Shown: in pieces, positions 1 to 8,744 of the stretch
How positions within the stretch are numbered: the stretch's first letter is position 1
Layout of the letters: each line of letters opens with the position of its first letter
Assembly: GCF_014397115.1 (NCBI RefSeq)
Contig: NZ_CP060720.1
Coordinates: 946,001-1,010,000 of the forward strand
Source: Vagococcus carniphilus
GTDB taxonomy: Bacteria > Bacillota > Bacilli > Lactobacillales > Vagococcaceae
Direction: 5' to 3'
Length of the DNA stretch: 64,000 nucleotides
Program-made: the position numbers and the translations under genes
Notes under the pieces: model-generated
The model's input: only the letters and a program-made list of their open reading frames with translations
Told to the model about the DNA's origin: nothing
Database searches by the model: none

Positions 1-1
1 A

Positions 2-478
2 AAAGATTGTCCAGAAATGAATGCGTCGTATAATGGAGAAGAACATATTTTACATGAGTCAGTTCATATGGGAATTGCTGTAGCTGTTGATGATGGTTTA
101 GTTGTCCCAGTTATAAATGATGTTGATAGCAAACCACTATCACAAATTGGAGCGGACTTTGTTAGTGTGACATCTCAAGCTCTTGATGGCACATTACCAA
201 GCAACCTATACAGCGGCTCAACATTTACTATTACTAACTTAGGCAGTGCTGGAATTGAGTACTTCACTCCTATTTTGAATACGCCAGAAATTGGTATTCT
301 AGGTGTTGGAAGTACCTCTTCTAAACTTATTTTTAATGACTTGAAAGTAATTGAAGAGATTCAAGAATTACCATTAAGTTTAACATTTGATCATCAAATA
401 GTAGATGGCTCACCTGCAGCAGACTTCTTAGGACGAATTGTTTACTATTTAGAAAATCCTTATTTATTAGTAGTTTAG
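2..478 (+). CDS. 2-oxoacid dehydrogenase E2 (dihydrolipoamide acyltransferase), C-terminal part
   Basis: This is the 3' end of a gene that begins before the window; the frame is open from base 2, so the ATG at 17 is internal. The protein is the catalytic domain of a lipoamide acyltransferase, which moves the acyl group from the lipoyl arm to CoA in a pyruvate, acetoin or branched-chain 2-oxoacid dehydrogenase complex. The active-site signature near the C-terminus reads FDHQIVDGSPAADFL, with the catalytic His and Asp of the family DHRxxDG motif present. The usual Arg after His is Gln, and the tail ends in PYLLVV. The lipoyl and E1/E3-binding domains lie outside the window, so the substrate class cannot be decided. 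A hairpin terminator follows 40 bases later. Confidence 0.85.
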   Translation, partial: KDCPEMNASYNGEEHILHESVHMGIAVAVDDGLVVPVINDVDSKPLSQIGADFVSVTSQALDGTLPSNLYSGSTFTITNLGSAGIEYFTPILNTPEIGILGVGSTSSKLIFNDLKVIEEIQELPLSLTFDHQIVDGSPAADFLGRIVYYLENPYLLVV

Positions 479-517
479 TACCAAAAAATAAAAATTAATA
501 ACAATACATTTACTCAC

Positions 518-559
518 AAAAAAAGTAGCATACCTTATATAAAAGGTGTGCTACTTTTT
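518..559. terminator. bidirectional terminator between E2 gene and dsbA-like gene
   Basis: A long inverted repeat (AAAAAGTAGCA ... TGCTACTTTTT, with ACCTT/AAGGT inside) separates two convergent genes. A-rich and T-rich flanks on both sides make it usable in both directions. Confidence 0.85.
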
Positions 560-562
560 GAA

Positions 563-1078
563 TTATTCATTAATTAAAGCAAGTAATTCATCACTACTTA
601 TTTTTTGGTCAACTACATGTTCTCCGATGATAACAGTTGGTACAAAGAAGACATTAGCATCAATTGTTTCTTGTACAATGCTTTTAGCAGTCTCTTTGTA
701 GTCTTGAAGAGTTAATTGTAATTTTTCAGTAGCATAAAGAGCTACCTCTTCATGACTATCTAAATTACCCCAGTCATCTTGCGTTTCATAGATAGCTTGA
801 ATAGCTACAATCGCATTTTCATCAGTTGGAATATGGTGATGCATAATATTGCCAAGAGCTAGAGAAGGTTTTTCCTTATCGAATAATTTAATAATTCGTT
901 GAATTTTTCCTTCCGCTACTAATTGTTGCAATAAATCATTTTTTTCATCAGACCATTGTCTACAAAATGGGCATCTGACATTAATATATTCAACGACTTT
1001 AACTGGAGCTTCGTCAGAACCAATTTTTATTCCAGTATCATAATTAATTTTTGATGTTTCAACGTCTGTCATTCCCAT
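563..1078 (-). CDS. DsbA-family thioredoxin-like protein (CPFC)
   Basis: A 171-residue thioredoxin-fold protein of the DsbA/FrnE type. It carries a CPFC redox pair at residues 36-39 (VRCPFCRQW) and a probable cis-Pro segment FVPTVII near residue 149. There is no signal peptide or lipobox, so a cytoplasmic thiol-disulfide or stress role is more likely than export-linked folding. It starts at ATGGGAATG with AAGGAAG a few bases upstream. It lies 12 bases downstream of clpP on the same strand and is probably co-transcribed with it, which would bring it under CtsR stress control. That linkage is inferred; the family assignment rests on the CxxC motif and overall pattern. Confidence 0.75.
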   Translation of the reverse strand: MGMTDVETSKINYDTGIKIGSDEAPVKVVEYINVRCPFCRQWSDEKNDLLQQLVAEGKIQRIIKLFDKEKPSLALGNIMHHHIPTDENAIVAIQAIYETQDDWGNLDSHEEVALYATEKLQLTLQDYKETAKSIVQETIDANVFFVPTVIIGEHVVDQKISSDELLALINE

Positions 1079-1090
1079 TTTTACACTTCC

Positions 1091-1684
1091 TTATTTTAAT
1101 TTAGAGCTATTAACCATTACTTCATCAATTAAACCATATTCTTTAGCTTCCTCAGCAGACATAAAGTTATCACGATCTGTATCTTTTTCGATAATTTTAA
1201 TATCTTGGCCTGTGTTGTCAGCTAAAATTTGATTCAAGCGATCTCTTGTATTTAAGATATGGCGAGCCGCAATTTCAATTTCAGTTGCTTGTCCTTGGGC
1301 ACCACCTAAAGGTTGATGAATCATGATTTCAGCATTTGGTAAAGCAAAACGTTTACCTTTAGTTCCTGCTGATAATAAGAAACTTCCCATTGAAGCAGCC
1401 ATACCTAACACGATTGTTTGAACATCTGCTTTAATGAAGTTCATTGTGTCATAAATAGCTAACCCAGCTGAAACACTACCACCTGGTGAGTTGATATAGA
1501 TATAAATATCTTTTTCAGGGTCTTGAGCATCTAAAAATAATAATTGTGCAATAACAGAGTTAGCAACATTATCATCAATAGGCCCACTTAACATAATAAT
1601 GCGGTCTTTTAAAAGTCTTGAATAAATATCATAAGCTCTCTCTCCGCGAGAAGATTGCTCGATAACTGTTGGTATTAAATTCAT
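1091..1684 (-). CDS. clpP: ATP-dependent Clp protease proteolytic subunit
   Basis: ClpP forms the tetradecameric serine protease chamber that works with ClpX, ClpC or ClpE to degrade damaged and regulatory proteins. The 197-residue length is typical. The catalytic triad is visible: Ser98 in GMAASMGS, His123 in MIHQPLGG and Asp172 in DTDRDNF. The start is supported by an AGGAGGA ribosome-binding site. The promoter just upstream carries a CtsR-type operator, so the gene should be de-repressed by heat and protein stress. Confidence 0.98.
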   Translation of the reverse strand: MNLIPTVIEQSSRGERAYDIYSRLLKDRIIMLSGPIDDNVANSVIAQLLFLDAQDPEKDIYIYINSPGGSVSAGLAIYDTMNFIKADVQTIVLGMAASMGSFLLSAGTKGKRFALPNAEIMIHQPLGGAQGQATEIEIAARHILNTRDRLNQILADNTGQDIKIIEKDTDRDNFMSAEEAKEYGLIDEVMVNSSKLK

Positions 1685-1756
1685 AAAAATTTCCTCCTAA
1701 ACTAAAACAATCAGTAGCTACATTTTAACATAATTTAAATCATCTACCTAGAATAA

Positions 1757-1786
1757 AGTGTAACGAATTGGTCAATAAAGGTCAAA
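1757..1786 (-). promoter_or_regulatory. clpP promoter overlapped by CtsR operator
   Basis: On the minus strand there is TTGACC, a 17-base spacer and TACACT. On the plus strand bases 1770-1786 read GGTCAATAAAGGTCAAA, one mismatch from the CtsR heptad repeat GGTCAAA-N3-GGTCAAA. The box covers the -35 and part of the spacer, a position suited to repression. Confidence 0.85.
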
Positions 1787-1806
1787 AGATAAGCTTAATT
1801 TAAAAA

Positions 1807-2631
1807 CTAGAATAAATCTAAGAAATCCTCTTCTCTATTTTCTTTTTCTAAGGATAATGCTTTGGCTGTATAGTTAGTAAAATAAGTATCAACATCTAAA
1901 GAAATAGCATACTTAATTTCATCCGTTGTGTTCAAAGTCCAAGTGTTGAAGTTTTTCTTTTTCTGATGAACTAAATTAACATTTTTTTGATTTAGTAATT
2001 TTTTGTCTACTGAAATAATGTCTACTTCATTATAATTTAGACCAGATTCAAGTTGTTTTTGATTCTTGACAAGAAGTAGTTTTTCCATCGAAGGGAAACT
2101 ATTTTCTAATGCTACTAATACTTTTGGGTCAGAGGCCTGGACAATGACATAATCTTCAAGTTTATTCTTTTTGATAATATTTTCGAATAGCTGAATTTGT
2201 TTTGTGTTTTCTTTTAGTTCTATTACGTAGGTTGTAGTGTTTTTGTATTTATCAAAAACATCTTGTAATTTTAAAATTTTTTGATTGTCTTTAGTTTTTA
2301 GTTGTTCGATTTCGTGATCTGTCATTTTAGAAAAAAGTTTATTGATTCCGGTTATTCTTTTAGCTGATAAATCATGAGAAACAAAAAGTGTGTCTTCTTC
2401 TGATGTAACTAAATCTTGTTCAATAAACTTAGAACCATAAAGAAGAGCTAAATCGTATGCTTTAAAGCTATGTTCGACTTCTTCACCAGAAGCGCCTCGG
2501 TGAGAAAAGACATGTTGCTTTTGTTGTTGACTCATTTCTTTGTTTATTAAAAGGTAACAGTTCATTATTAAAAAAGATAAAAACAAAATAATAGTAAATA
2601 GTTTGTAGTAATTTCTTTTTCTGCGGTGCAT
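1807..2631 (-). CDS. membrane-anchored glycerophosphodiester phosphodiesterase
   Basis: A GDPD-fold enzyme expected to hydrolyse glycerophosphodiesters to glycerol-3-phosphate and an alcohol. I set the start at ATG 2631 because GGAGG lies directly upstream; a longer frame to 2736 has no such site and runs through a terminator hairpin. This gives 274 residues. Residues 11-29 form a signal-anchor helix followed by an extracytoplasmic catalytic domain. Family residues are visible: HRGA (His44-Arg45), EQD (Glu71, Asp73) and SHD (His86-Asp87). The common PENT stretch is replaced by VEHS. Substrates may be lipid or teichoic-acid-derived; the neighbour dltX supports an envelope link. Confidence 0.85.
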   Translation of the reverse strand: MHRRKRNYYKLFTIILFLSFLIMNCYLLINKEMSQQQKQHVFSHRGASGEEVEHSFKAYDLALLYGSKFIEQDLVTSEEDTLFVSHDLSAKRITGINKLFSKMTDHEIEQLKTKDNQKILKLQDVFDKYKNTTTYVIELKENTKQIQLFENIIKKNKLEDYVIVQASDPKVLVALENSFPSMEKLLLVKNQKQLESGLNYNEVDIISVDKKLLNQKNVNLVHQKKKNFNTWTLNTTDEIKYAISLDVDTYFTNYTAKALSLEKENREEDFLDLF

Positions 2632-2657
2632 ACTAATTTCCTCCGTATATTTAAAGT

Positions 2658-2686
2658 AAAAAAGGTTGATCACTAAAAGATCAACC
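2658..2686 (-). terminator. terminator or attenuator between dltX and the GDPD gene
   Basis: Minus-strand hairpin GGTTGATC / GATCAACC with a 7-base loop, followed by six T. It lies 27 bases upstream of the GDPD start, so it would end dltX transcripts or limit read-through into the GDPD gene. Confidence 0.75.
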
Positions 2687-2704
2687 CTAATACTTGTTTT
2701 AATT

Positions 2705-2839
2705 TTAAAATTCGTTGTAAATAAAGCCGCCACCATCTGATTTTAGATAACCATAAAAATAGATTAATCCTAAAAGAATTAAGACGTAAAGCACTGTTTT
2801 TAAAATAAATATCATTATTTTTTTTTGTTTATTATTCAT
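2705..2839 (-). CDS. dltX: DltX-like D-alanyl-teichoic acid accessory peptide
   Basis: A 44-residue single-TM protein with a Lys-rich start (MNNKQKK), one hydrophobic helix (about residues 8-30) and the C-terminus GGGFIYNEF. The terminal FIYNEF is the hallmark of DltX, the small membrane protein needed to pass D-alanine to teichoic acids on the outer face of the membrane. An AAAGGA ribosome-binding site precedes the ATG. DltX normally sits at the head of dltABCD, but here a terminator and a GDPD gene follow and no dltABCD genes occur in the window. It may be a second, stand-alone copy. The call rests on length, topology and C-terminal motif. Confidence 0.75.
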   Translation of the reverse strand: MNNKQKKIMIFILKTVLYVLILLGLIYFYGYLKSDGGGFIYNEF

Positions 2840-2933
2840 TCTATATTTCCTTTACTATCAAAAAGAGGAACTAAATTCAAGTTTAGCGTGTCTTTTTTTG
2901 ACTCTTAAAATGTGATACAATCAGTAATGAAAA

Positions 2934-3005
2934 CGCGTCCTAAGGGAATCGAACCCCTGTCTCAAGAACCGGAATCTTACGTGATATCCACTACACTAAG
3001 GACGC
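2934..3005 (-). tRNA. tRNA-Arg (anticodon CCG)
   Basis: The minus strand folds into a cloverleaf: acceptor stem GCGTCCT/AGGACGC with discriminator G, anticodon stem TAAGA/TCTTG around the loop TTCCGGT (anticodon CCG), and T arm AGGGG-TTCGATT-CCCCT. CCA is not encoded. It reads CGG, a rare codon in this AT-rich genome. Confidence 0.93.
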
Positions 3006-3076
3006 AATTACTCCTATCATTTTATCAAAAATTAAATAAATAGCAAGACTAATTAAAGAGGAAGAGATGAGTTGAA

Positions 3077-4414
3077 ATGAGATTTGAACAGCATTTAAAT
3101 CAAAAGCAAAGCCAAACCCAAAAATTAGCCATGACTCAAGAATTGCAACAATCTATTCAAATGCTTCAGTATAATACAGAGGATTTACTCTCTTTTTTAG
3201 AAGCCAAAACTCTTGAAAATCCATTAATGGAAGTGAAGATAGAAACAGATGATTATGATTCACCCATAAAGAACACTAAAAATTACCAACAAAGTGACAA
3301 TGATAGAGAGTGGATAAATGAATTACCAGACGAATCAATTTCTCTTTTTGATTACTTGATTCAACAAATCCATTTAAATTACCGGGATACTTATTTGCGT
3401 AAACTAGTTTTATTTTTAGTAGAATACATTGATGTGAACGGTTATTTATCAATTACATTAGAGGAGGCTTGTCAGAAAACAGGGGCAACGTCTATTGAGA
3501 TGCTTGATGCGTTAACTCTTCTTCAAATGTTAGAGCCAACTGGTGTTGGAGCAAGAGATTTAAGAGAGTGTTTAATGCTTCAAATTGAAAAAGATGAAGA
3601 AGCACCAGAACTTGCTTATATAATAGTAGAAGAGTATTTTGAAGAGCTTGCTAGTAGAAAGTGGCAAGTCATTGAAAAAGCCTATCAAGTTGAACTATAT
3701 GAAGTGCAAACGATTTTTGATTATATCCAAAAATTAAGCCCAAATCCAGGAGCGAGATTTAGTCAGGAAAAAGAAAGCTATATTATACCTGATATCTTAG
3801 TTCATGTTAGAGATAATAATATAGAAGTTTTAAGTACTAAAAGTAGTACACCGAAATTAATTTTCCAACAAGCTTACTTTGATAAGATGACTCAAGCCAA
3901 AGATAAAGAAGTAGAAGAGTATTTGAAGAATCGAAAAAGCGAATTTGAATGGATTAAAAAAGGTTTACTACAAAGAGGGAATACGATTTTAAAAGTAGCA
4001 GAAGAAATTGTAAAAAGACAATCTGCCTTCTTTTTAGAAAAAGACCACCCATTAGTTCCCATGCAGTTAAAAGAGATAGCTAAAGCAATTGACGTTCATG
4101 AATCTACTATTAGTCGAAGTGTAAATGGTAAGTATCTAGAGACTGACTTTGGTATTTTTGAATTGCGCTCATTTTTTACAGTTGGGTTGCAACAAGGTGA
4201 ATCAGATGAGGAACTATCAACGAGTTCAATCAAAAAAAGAATTCAAGAACTTGTGAATCAAGAAGATAAAGCAAAGCCTTTATCAGATCAAAAACTAGTT
4301 GATTTACTTTTAAAAGAGGATATAAAGATATCAAGAAGGACAGTGGCTAAGTATAGAGACGAGTTAAATATTCAGTCATCTTCTAAAAGAAAACGGTACG
4401 AAAAACAGAAATAA
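3077..4414 (+). CDS. rpoN: RNA polymerase sigma-54 factor
   Basis: Sigma-54 directs RNA polymerase to -24/-12 promoters, which are opened by AAA+ activators; in lactic acid bacteria these mostly drive PTS operons. The 445-residue protein has the Gln-rich activator-binding region I (QKQSQTQKLAMTQELQQSIQ), a core-binding region, a helix-turn-helix (KEIAKAIDVHESTISRSVNGK) and a C-terminal RpoN box (SRRTVAKYRDEL). The start at 3077 has AGAGGAAGAG upstream at a rather long spacing. It is separated from cggR by a terminator-like hairpin. No LevR/MtlR-type activator or target PTS operon is in the window. Confidence 0.96.
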   Translation: MRFEQHLNQKQSQTQKLAMTQELQQSIQMLQYNTEDLLSFLEAKTLENPLMEVKIETDDYDSPIKNTKNYQQSDNDREWINELPDESISLFDYLIQQIHLNYRDTYLRKLVLFLVEYIDVNGYLSITLEEACQKTGATSIEMLDALTLLQMLEPTGVGARDLRECLMLQIEKDEEAPELAYIIVEEYFEELASRKWQVIEKAYQVELYEVQTIFDYIQKLSPNPGARFSQEKESYIIPDILVHVRDNNIEVLSTKSSTPKLIFQQAYFDKMTQAKDKEVEEYLKNRKSEFEWIKKGLLQRGNTILKVAEEIVKRQSAFFLEKDHPLVPMQLKEIAKAIDVHESTISRSVNGKYLETDFGIFELRSFFTVGLQQGESDEELSTSSIKKRIQELVNQEDKAKPLSDQKLVDLLLKEDIKISRRTVAKYRDELNIQSSSKRKRYEKQK

Positions 4415-4445
4415 CAAATTAATGACAAATATTGAGCTATCTGAC

Positions 4446-4474
4446 TTGTATTATCATTAGATAACTGTTAGAAT
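4446..4474 (+). promoter_or_regulatory. candidate promoter upstream of cggR
   Basis: TTGTAT, a 17-base spacer and TAGAAT. Transcription from here would enter the hairpin at 4485-4534 at once. A second weaker option, TTGATT (4515-4520) with CATGAT (4538-4543), lies directly ahead of the CggR-like operator. Confidence 0.45.
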
Positions 4475-4484
4475 GTTTTTGTAA

Positions 4485-4534
4485 GGTTGAAGCAAAACAA
4501 AATGTCTTTTGATTTTGATTCAACCCATTTTTTT
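4485..4534 (+). terminator. hairpin with T-tract between rpoN and cggR
   Basis: GGTTGAA pairs with TTCAACC and the inner arms CAAAA/AAAA pair with TTTT/TTTTG. The stem is followed after CA by seven T. It may simply terminate rpoN, or act as an attenuator in the cggR leader if the upstream promoter is used. Confidence 0.65.
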
Positions 4535-4542
4535 AAACATGA

Positions 4543-4578
4543 TGGGTCGCAGTAAGTCTACATTGGACGTTTGCTGAC
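4543..4578 (+). promoter_or_regulatory. CggR-type operator
   Basis: The B. subtilis CggR operator is a direct repeat CGGGAC-N6-TGTC-N4-CGGGAC-N6-TGTC. Here TGGGTC-N6-AGTC-N4-TTGGAC-N6-TGAC keeps exactly the same spacing 20 bases before cggR. This implies autoregulation and fructose-1,6-bisphosphate-relieved repression of the operon. Confidence 0.7.
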
Positions 4579-4598
4579 CAACGAAAGGAGTATGCTCA

Positions 4599-5636
4599 AT
4601 GATTCGCGATTTAGAGATGATTGAGAGAATTGCTCCTGATATGATGCAAACTGTTGAAAGAAGATTTCGTATCTTGCGTAATATTTACTGGATGCAGCCT
4701 GTAGGACGAAGAATCCTAGCGCAAAAGGTAAATGAAACAGAGCGTAGTTTACGAACTGAGACTGATTTTTTGAAACAATTAAACTTTATCAACGCTTCTA
4801 AGAGTGGTATGACTTTAACAGAAGAAGGATTACAAGTTTACAAAGGTCTAGAAGTTTTCATGGCTGAGTATTCGGGTACACGTGTTAGAGAAAGAGAGTT
4901 ATCTCAAAAGTTAGGTATCGCTCGTTGTATCATAGTTGCAGGAGATAGTGATGAAGAAGAAAAAGTTTTAGAAAGTTTTGGTGCCATCGTTTCTGATGTT
5001 TTGGACAATGAATTGCCTGATGGAGATAATACCATTGCTGTAATGGGTGGAACTACCATGAAGACAGTTGCTCAAAATATGGAACACTTAGAAACACCTA
5101 ACCGACATAACCTGTTTGTTCCGGCAAGAGGTGGTGTAGGGGAAACAATTAACATCCAAGCTAACTCGATAAGCGGTATGATGGCTGAAAAGTCAGGTGG
5201 AGATTTTAAAGTATTATATGTGCCAGAGCAAGTGAGCCCTGAAACTTATGAAAACTTACTTCATGAACCAACCGTTCAAAGAGTCCTTGAGCTGATTTCT
5301 GAAGCTAATTGTGTGATTCATAGTATTGGTAGTGCCTTACACATGGCAAGAAGAAGAGGCATGAGTTTAAGTGAGCTAGATATGTTAACTAATAATCGAG
5401 CAGTGGCTGAATCATTTGGTTACTTTTTCGATGAAGACGGGGAAGTCATTTATAAGATACCTCGCATCGGTCTTCAATTAAAAGACCTTAAAGGAATTCC
5501 GTATGTGATTGCTGTAGCTGGTGGAAAAAGCAAAGCAAAAGCAATTGAAGCATACATCAAAAATGCACCTAAACAGACATGGTTAATAACCGATGAAGGT
5601 GCAGCTAATCAGATTTTAAAAGAGGCGACTCTTTAA
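4599..5636 (+). CDS. cggR: central glycolytic genes regulator
   Basis: A SorC/DeoR-type repressor of the lower glycolytic operon; in B. subtilis fructose-1,6-bisphosphate disrupts its operator complex. The 345-residue protein has an N-terminal winged helix (about residues 20-85, EMIERIAPDMMQTVERRFRI) and a C-terminal sugar-phosphate-binding domain (from about residue 100) with ISGMMAEKSGGDF and IHSIGSALHMARRR. It starts at ATG 4599 behind GAAAGGAG. It heads the gapA-pgk-tpiA-gpmI-eno operon and has a matching operator just upstream. Confidence 0.95.
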   Translation: MIRDLEMIERIAPDMMQTVERRFRILRNIYWMQPVGRRILAQKVNETERSLRTETDFLKQLNFINASKSGMTLTEEGLQVYKGLEVFMAEYSGTRVRERELSQKLGIARCIIVAGDSDEEEKVLESFGAIVSDVLDNELPDGDNTIAVMGGTTMKTVAQNMEHLETPNRHNLFVPARGGVGETINIQANSISGMMAEKSGGDFKVLYVPEQVSPETYENLLHEPTVQRVLELISEANCVIHSIGSALHMARRRGMSLSELDMLTNNRAVAESFGYFFDEDGEVIYKIPRIGLQLKDLKGIPYVIAVAGGKSKAKAIEAYIKNAPKQTWLITDEGAANQILKEATL

Positions 5637-5679
5637 AATAAAAAAATTTTTTTCGATTTTCTAAAGGAGGAAATCTCGC

Positions 5680-6684
5680 ATGACAGTAAAAGTAGGTATT
5701 AATGGTTTTGGACGTATCGGACGTTTGGCATTCCGTCGTATCCAAGAAGTTGCAGGATTAGAAGTAGTAGCAATCAATGACTTAACAGATTCAAAAATGT
5801 TAGCTCATTTATTAAAATATGATACTACACAAGGACGTTTCAATGGTGATGTTGAAGTTCATGATGGCTTCTTCAAAGTTAACGGAAAAGAAGTTAAAGT
5901 TTTAGCTAACCGTAATCCTGAAGAATTACCATGGGGAGAATTAGGAGTAGACATCGTTTTAGAATGTACTGGCTTCTTTACTTCTAAAGAAAAAGCTGAA
6001 TTACACTTAAAAGGTGGTGCTAAACGTGTTGTTATTTCTGCTCCTGGTGGAAATGACGTACCAACAATCGTTTACAACACTAACCATGACATCTTAACTG
6101 GTAAAGAAACAGTTATTTCAGGTGCTTCATGTACAACTAACTGTTTAGCTCCTATGGCTGACGCTTTACACAAAAACTTTGGTATTGTTGAAGGATTAAT
6201 GACAACAATCCATGCATACACAGGAGACCAAATGACATTAGACGGTCCTCACCCTGGTGGAGACTTCCGTCGTGCACGTGCTGCTGCAGAAAACATTGTA
6301 CCTAACACTACTGGTGCTGCTAAAGCTATTGGTTTAGTAATTCCAGAATTAAACGGTAAATTAGATGGAGCTGCTCAACGTGTTCCTGTTGCAACTGGTT
6401 CATTAACAGAATTAGTAACTGTTTTAGACAAAAAAGTTACTGTTGAAGAAGTTAACGCTGCAATGGAAAAAGTAGCTAACGAATCTTACGGATACACTAC
6501 TGATCCATTAGTATCATCAGATATCGTAGGTATGACTTACGGTTCATTATTTGATGCAACTCAAACTAAAGTTATGACAGTTGGAGATCAACAATTAGTT
6601 AAAACTGTATCTTGGTATGATAACGAAATGTCATACACAGCTCAATTAGTTCGTACTTTAGAATACTTCGCAAACTTAGCTTAA
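5680..6684 (+). CDS. gapA: glyceraldehyde-3-phosphate dehydrogenase (NAD)
   Basis: Converts glyceraldehyde-3-phosphate, phosphate and NAD to 1,3-bisphosphoglycerate. The 334-residue protein has the Rossmann start INGFGRIGR, Asp34 (AIND) favouring NAD, and the catalytic Cys151 in [10 protein letters not shown] strong AAAGGAGG ribosome-binding site and codons limited to the preferred set indicate very high expression. It follows cggR by 43 bases. A strong terminator directly after the gene probably makes gapA mRNA more abundant than the downstream glycolytic genes. Confidence 0.98.
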   Translation: MTVKVGINGFGRIGRLAFRRIQEVAGLEVVAINDLTDSKMLAHLLKYDTTQGRFNGDVEVHDGFFKVNGKEVKVLANRNPEELPWGELGVDIVLECTGFFTSKEKAELHLKGGAKRVVISAPGGNDVPTIVYNTNHDILTGKETVISGASCTTNCLAPMADALHKNFGIVEGLMTTIHAYTGDQMTLDGPHPGGDFRRARAAAENIVPNTTGAAKAIGLVIPELNGKLDGAAQRVPVATGSLTELVTVLDKKVTVEEVNAAMEKVANESYGYTTDPLVSSDIVGMTYGSLFDATQTKVMTVGDQQLVKTVSWYDNEMSYTAQLVRTLEYFANLA

Positions 6685-6709
6685 TTTTAAGTTTCAGGTG
6701 TTACATTCG

Positions 6710-6743
6710 AAGCGGGGAAGCCGACACGCTTCCTCGCTTTTTT
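6710..6743 (+). terminator. intra-operon terminator between gapA and pgk
   Basis: A 12-base-pair stem (AAGCGGGGAAGC with GCTTCCTCGCTT, one G-U pair), loop CGACAC, then six T. No promoter fits in the 31 bases before pgk, so pgk and later genes depend on read-through. Confidence 0.88.
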
Positions 6744-6774
6744 AATTACCATTTATTAGGAGGACTCACTCATT

Positions 6775-7962
6775 ATGGCGAAAAAAACAGTCGAAGATTT
6801 AGAATTAAAAGATAAAAAAGTATTAGTTCGTGTGGACTTTAATGTGCCTTTAAAAGACGGCGAAATTACAAATGATAACCGTATTGTTGCGGCATTACCT
6901 ACTATTAAATACATTACTGAAAAAGGCGGAAAAGCAATTCTTTTCTCTCATTTAGGTCGTGTGAAAACTGAAGAAGATAAAGAAGGCAAATCATTAAAAC
7001 CTGTTGCAAAACGTTTATCTGAATTATTAGATACACCTGTGACTTTCATTCCTGAAACTAGAGGAGAAGCATTAGAAAAAGCTATTTCTAATATGTCTGC
7101 TGGTGATATCTTAGTAGTTGAAAATACTCGTTTTGAAGATATTGATGGTAAAAAAGAAAGCAAAAATGATCCTGAATTAGGAAAATATTGGGCATCTTTA
7201 GGTGACGTATTTATCAATGATGCATTTGGTACAGCTCACCGTGCTCATGCTTCTAACGTAGGTATTGCTTCAAACTTACCTTCAGCAGCTGGTTACTTAA
7301 TGGAAAAAGAAATCAAATTTATCGGTGGTGCAGTGGATGAGCCAAAACGTCCATTCGTAGCTATTTTAGGTGGCGCGAAAGTATCAGATAAAATTGGTGT
7401 TATTGAAAACTTAATCGAAAAAGCTGATAAAATTTTAATCGGTGGCGGTATGACTTATACATTTAACGTTGCTCAAGGCCGTGAAATTGGTAAATCAATC
7501 GTTGAATTAGATAAAGTTGATTTAGCTAAAAGTTTATTAGAAAAAGCTGGTGACAAAATTATTTTACCAGTAGATACAGTGTGTGCAGCTGAATTTGATA
7601 ATGATGCAGCAACTGAAATCCATACAGAAAATATTCCTGCTAATCTAGAAGGATTAGATATTGGACCTAAAACAATTGAATTATTCACTAAAGAATTACA
7701 AGGTGCTAAAACAGTTGTATGGAACGGACCAATGGGTGTGTTTGAATTACCAACATTCGCTAAAGGAACAATCGGTGTTTGTGAAGCAATCGCTAACCTT
7801 GAAGATGCAACAACAATCATCGGTGGTGGAGATTCTGCAGCAGCAGCAATCCAATTAGGCTATGCTGAAAAATTCACTCACATTTCAACTGGTGGTGGCG
7901 CTTCTCTAGAATATTTAGAAGGCAAAAAATTACCAGGTGTAGAATCAATTTCTGACAAATAA
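6775..7962 (+). CDS. pgk: phosphoglycerate kinase
   Basis: Transfers phosphate from 1,3-bisphosphoglycerate to ADP, the first ATP-forming step of glycolysis. At 395 residues it is of normal length and begins with the family pattern [13 protein letters not shown]. It contains the nucleotide-binding segment [10 protein letters not shown] and the C-terminal GGGDSAAA and [13 protein letters not shown]. An AGGAGG site precedes the ATG. It lies downstream of a strong terminator and 25 bases ahead of tpiA. Confidence 0.98.
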   Translation: MAKKTVEDLELKDKKVLVRVDFNVPLKDGEITNDNRIVAALPTIKYITEKGGKAILFSHLGRVKTEEDKEGKSLKPVAKRLSELLDTPVTFIPETRGEALEKAISNMSAGDILVVENTRFEDIDGKKESKNDPELGKYWASLGDVFINDAFGTAHRAHASNVGIASNLPSAAGYLMEKEIKFIGGAVDEPKRPFVAILGGAKVSDKIGVIENLIEKADKILIGGGMTYTFNVAQGREIGKSIVELDKVDLAKSLLEKAGDKIILPVDTVCAAEFDNDAATEIHTENIPANLEGLDIGPKTIELFTKELQGAKTVVWNGPMGVFELPTFAKGTIGVCEAIANLEDATTIIGGGDSAAAAIQLGYAEKFTHISTGGGASLEYLEGKKLPGVESISDK

Positions 7963-7975
7963 TTTCAATTCTTAA

Positions 7976-8743
<768 letters not shown>

Positions 8744-8744
8744 T

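Noticed and set aside
2632-2736. Longer N-terminus for the GDPD gene
   Set aside because: It runs through the dltX terminator and overlaps the end of dltX; GGAGG stands right before the ATG at 2631.
6948-7217. Minus-strand open frame inside pgk (and similar frames opposite eno, tpiA, glpK, nifJ, pduB and pduG)
   Set aside because: They lie wholly opposite highly conserved genes, lack ribosome-binding sites and reflect codon bias of the true strand.
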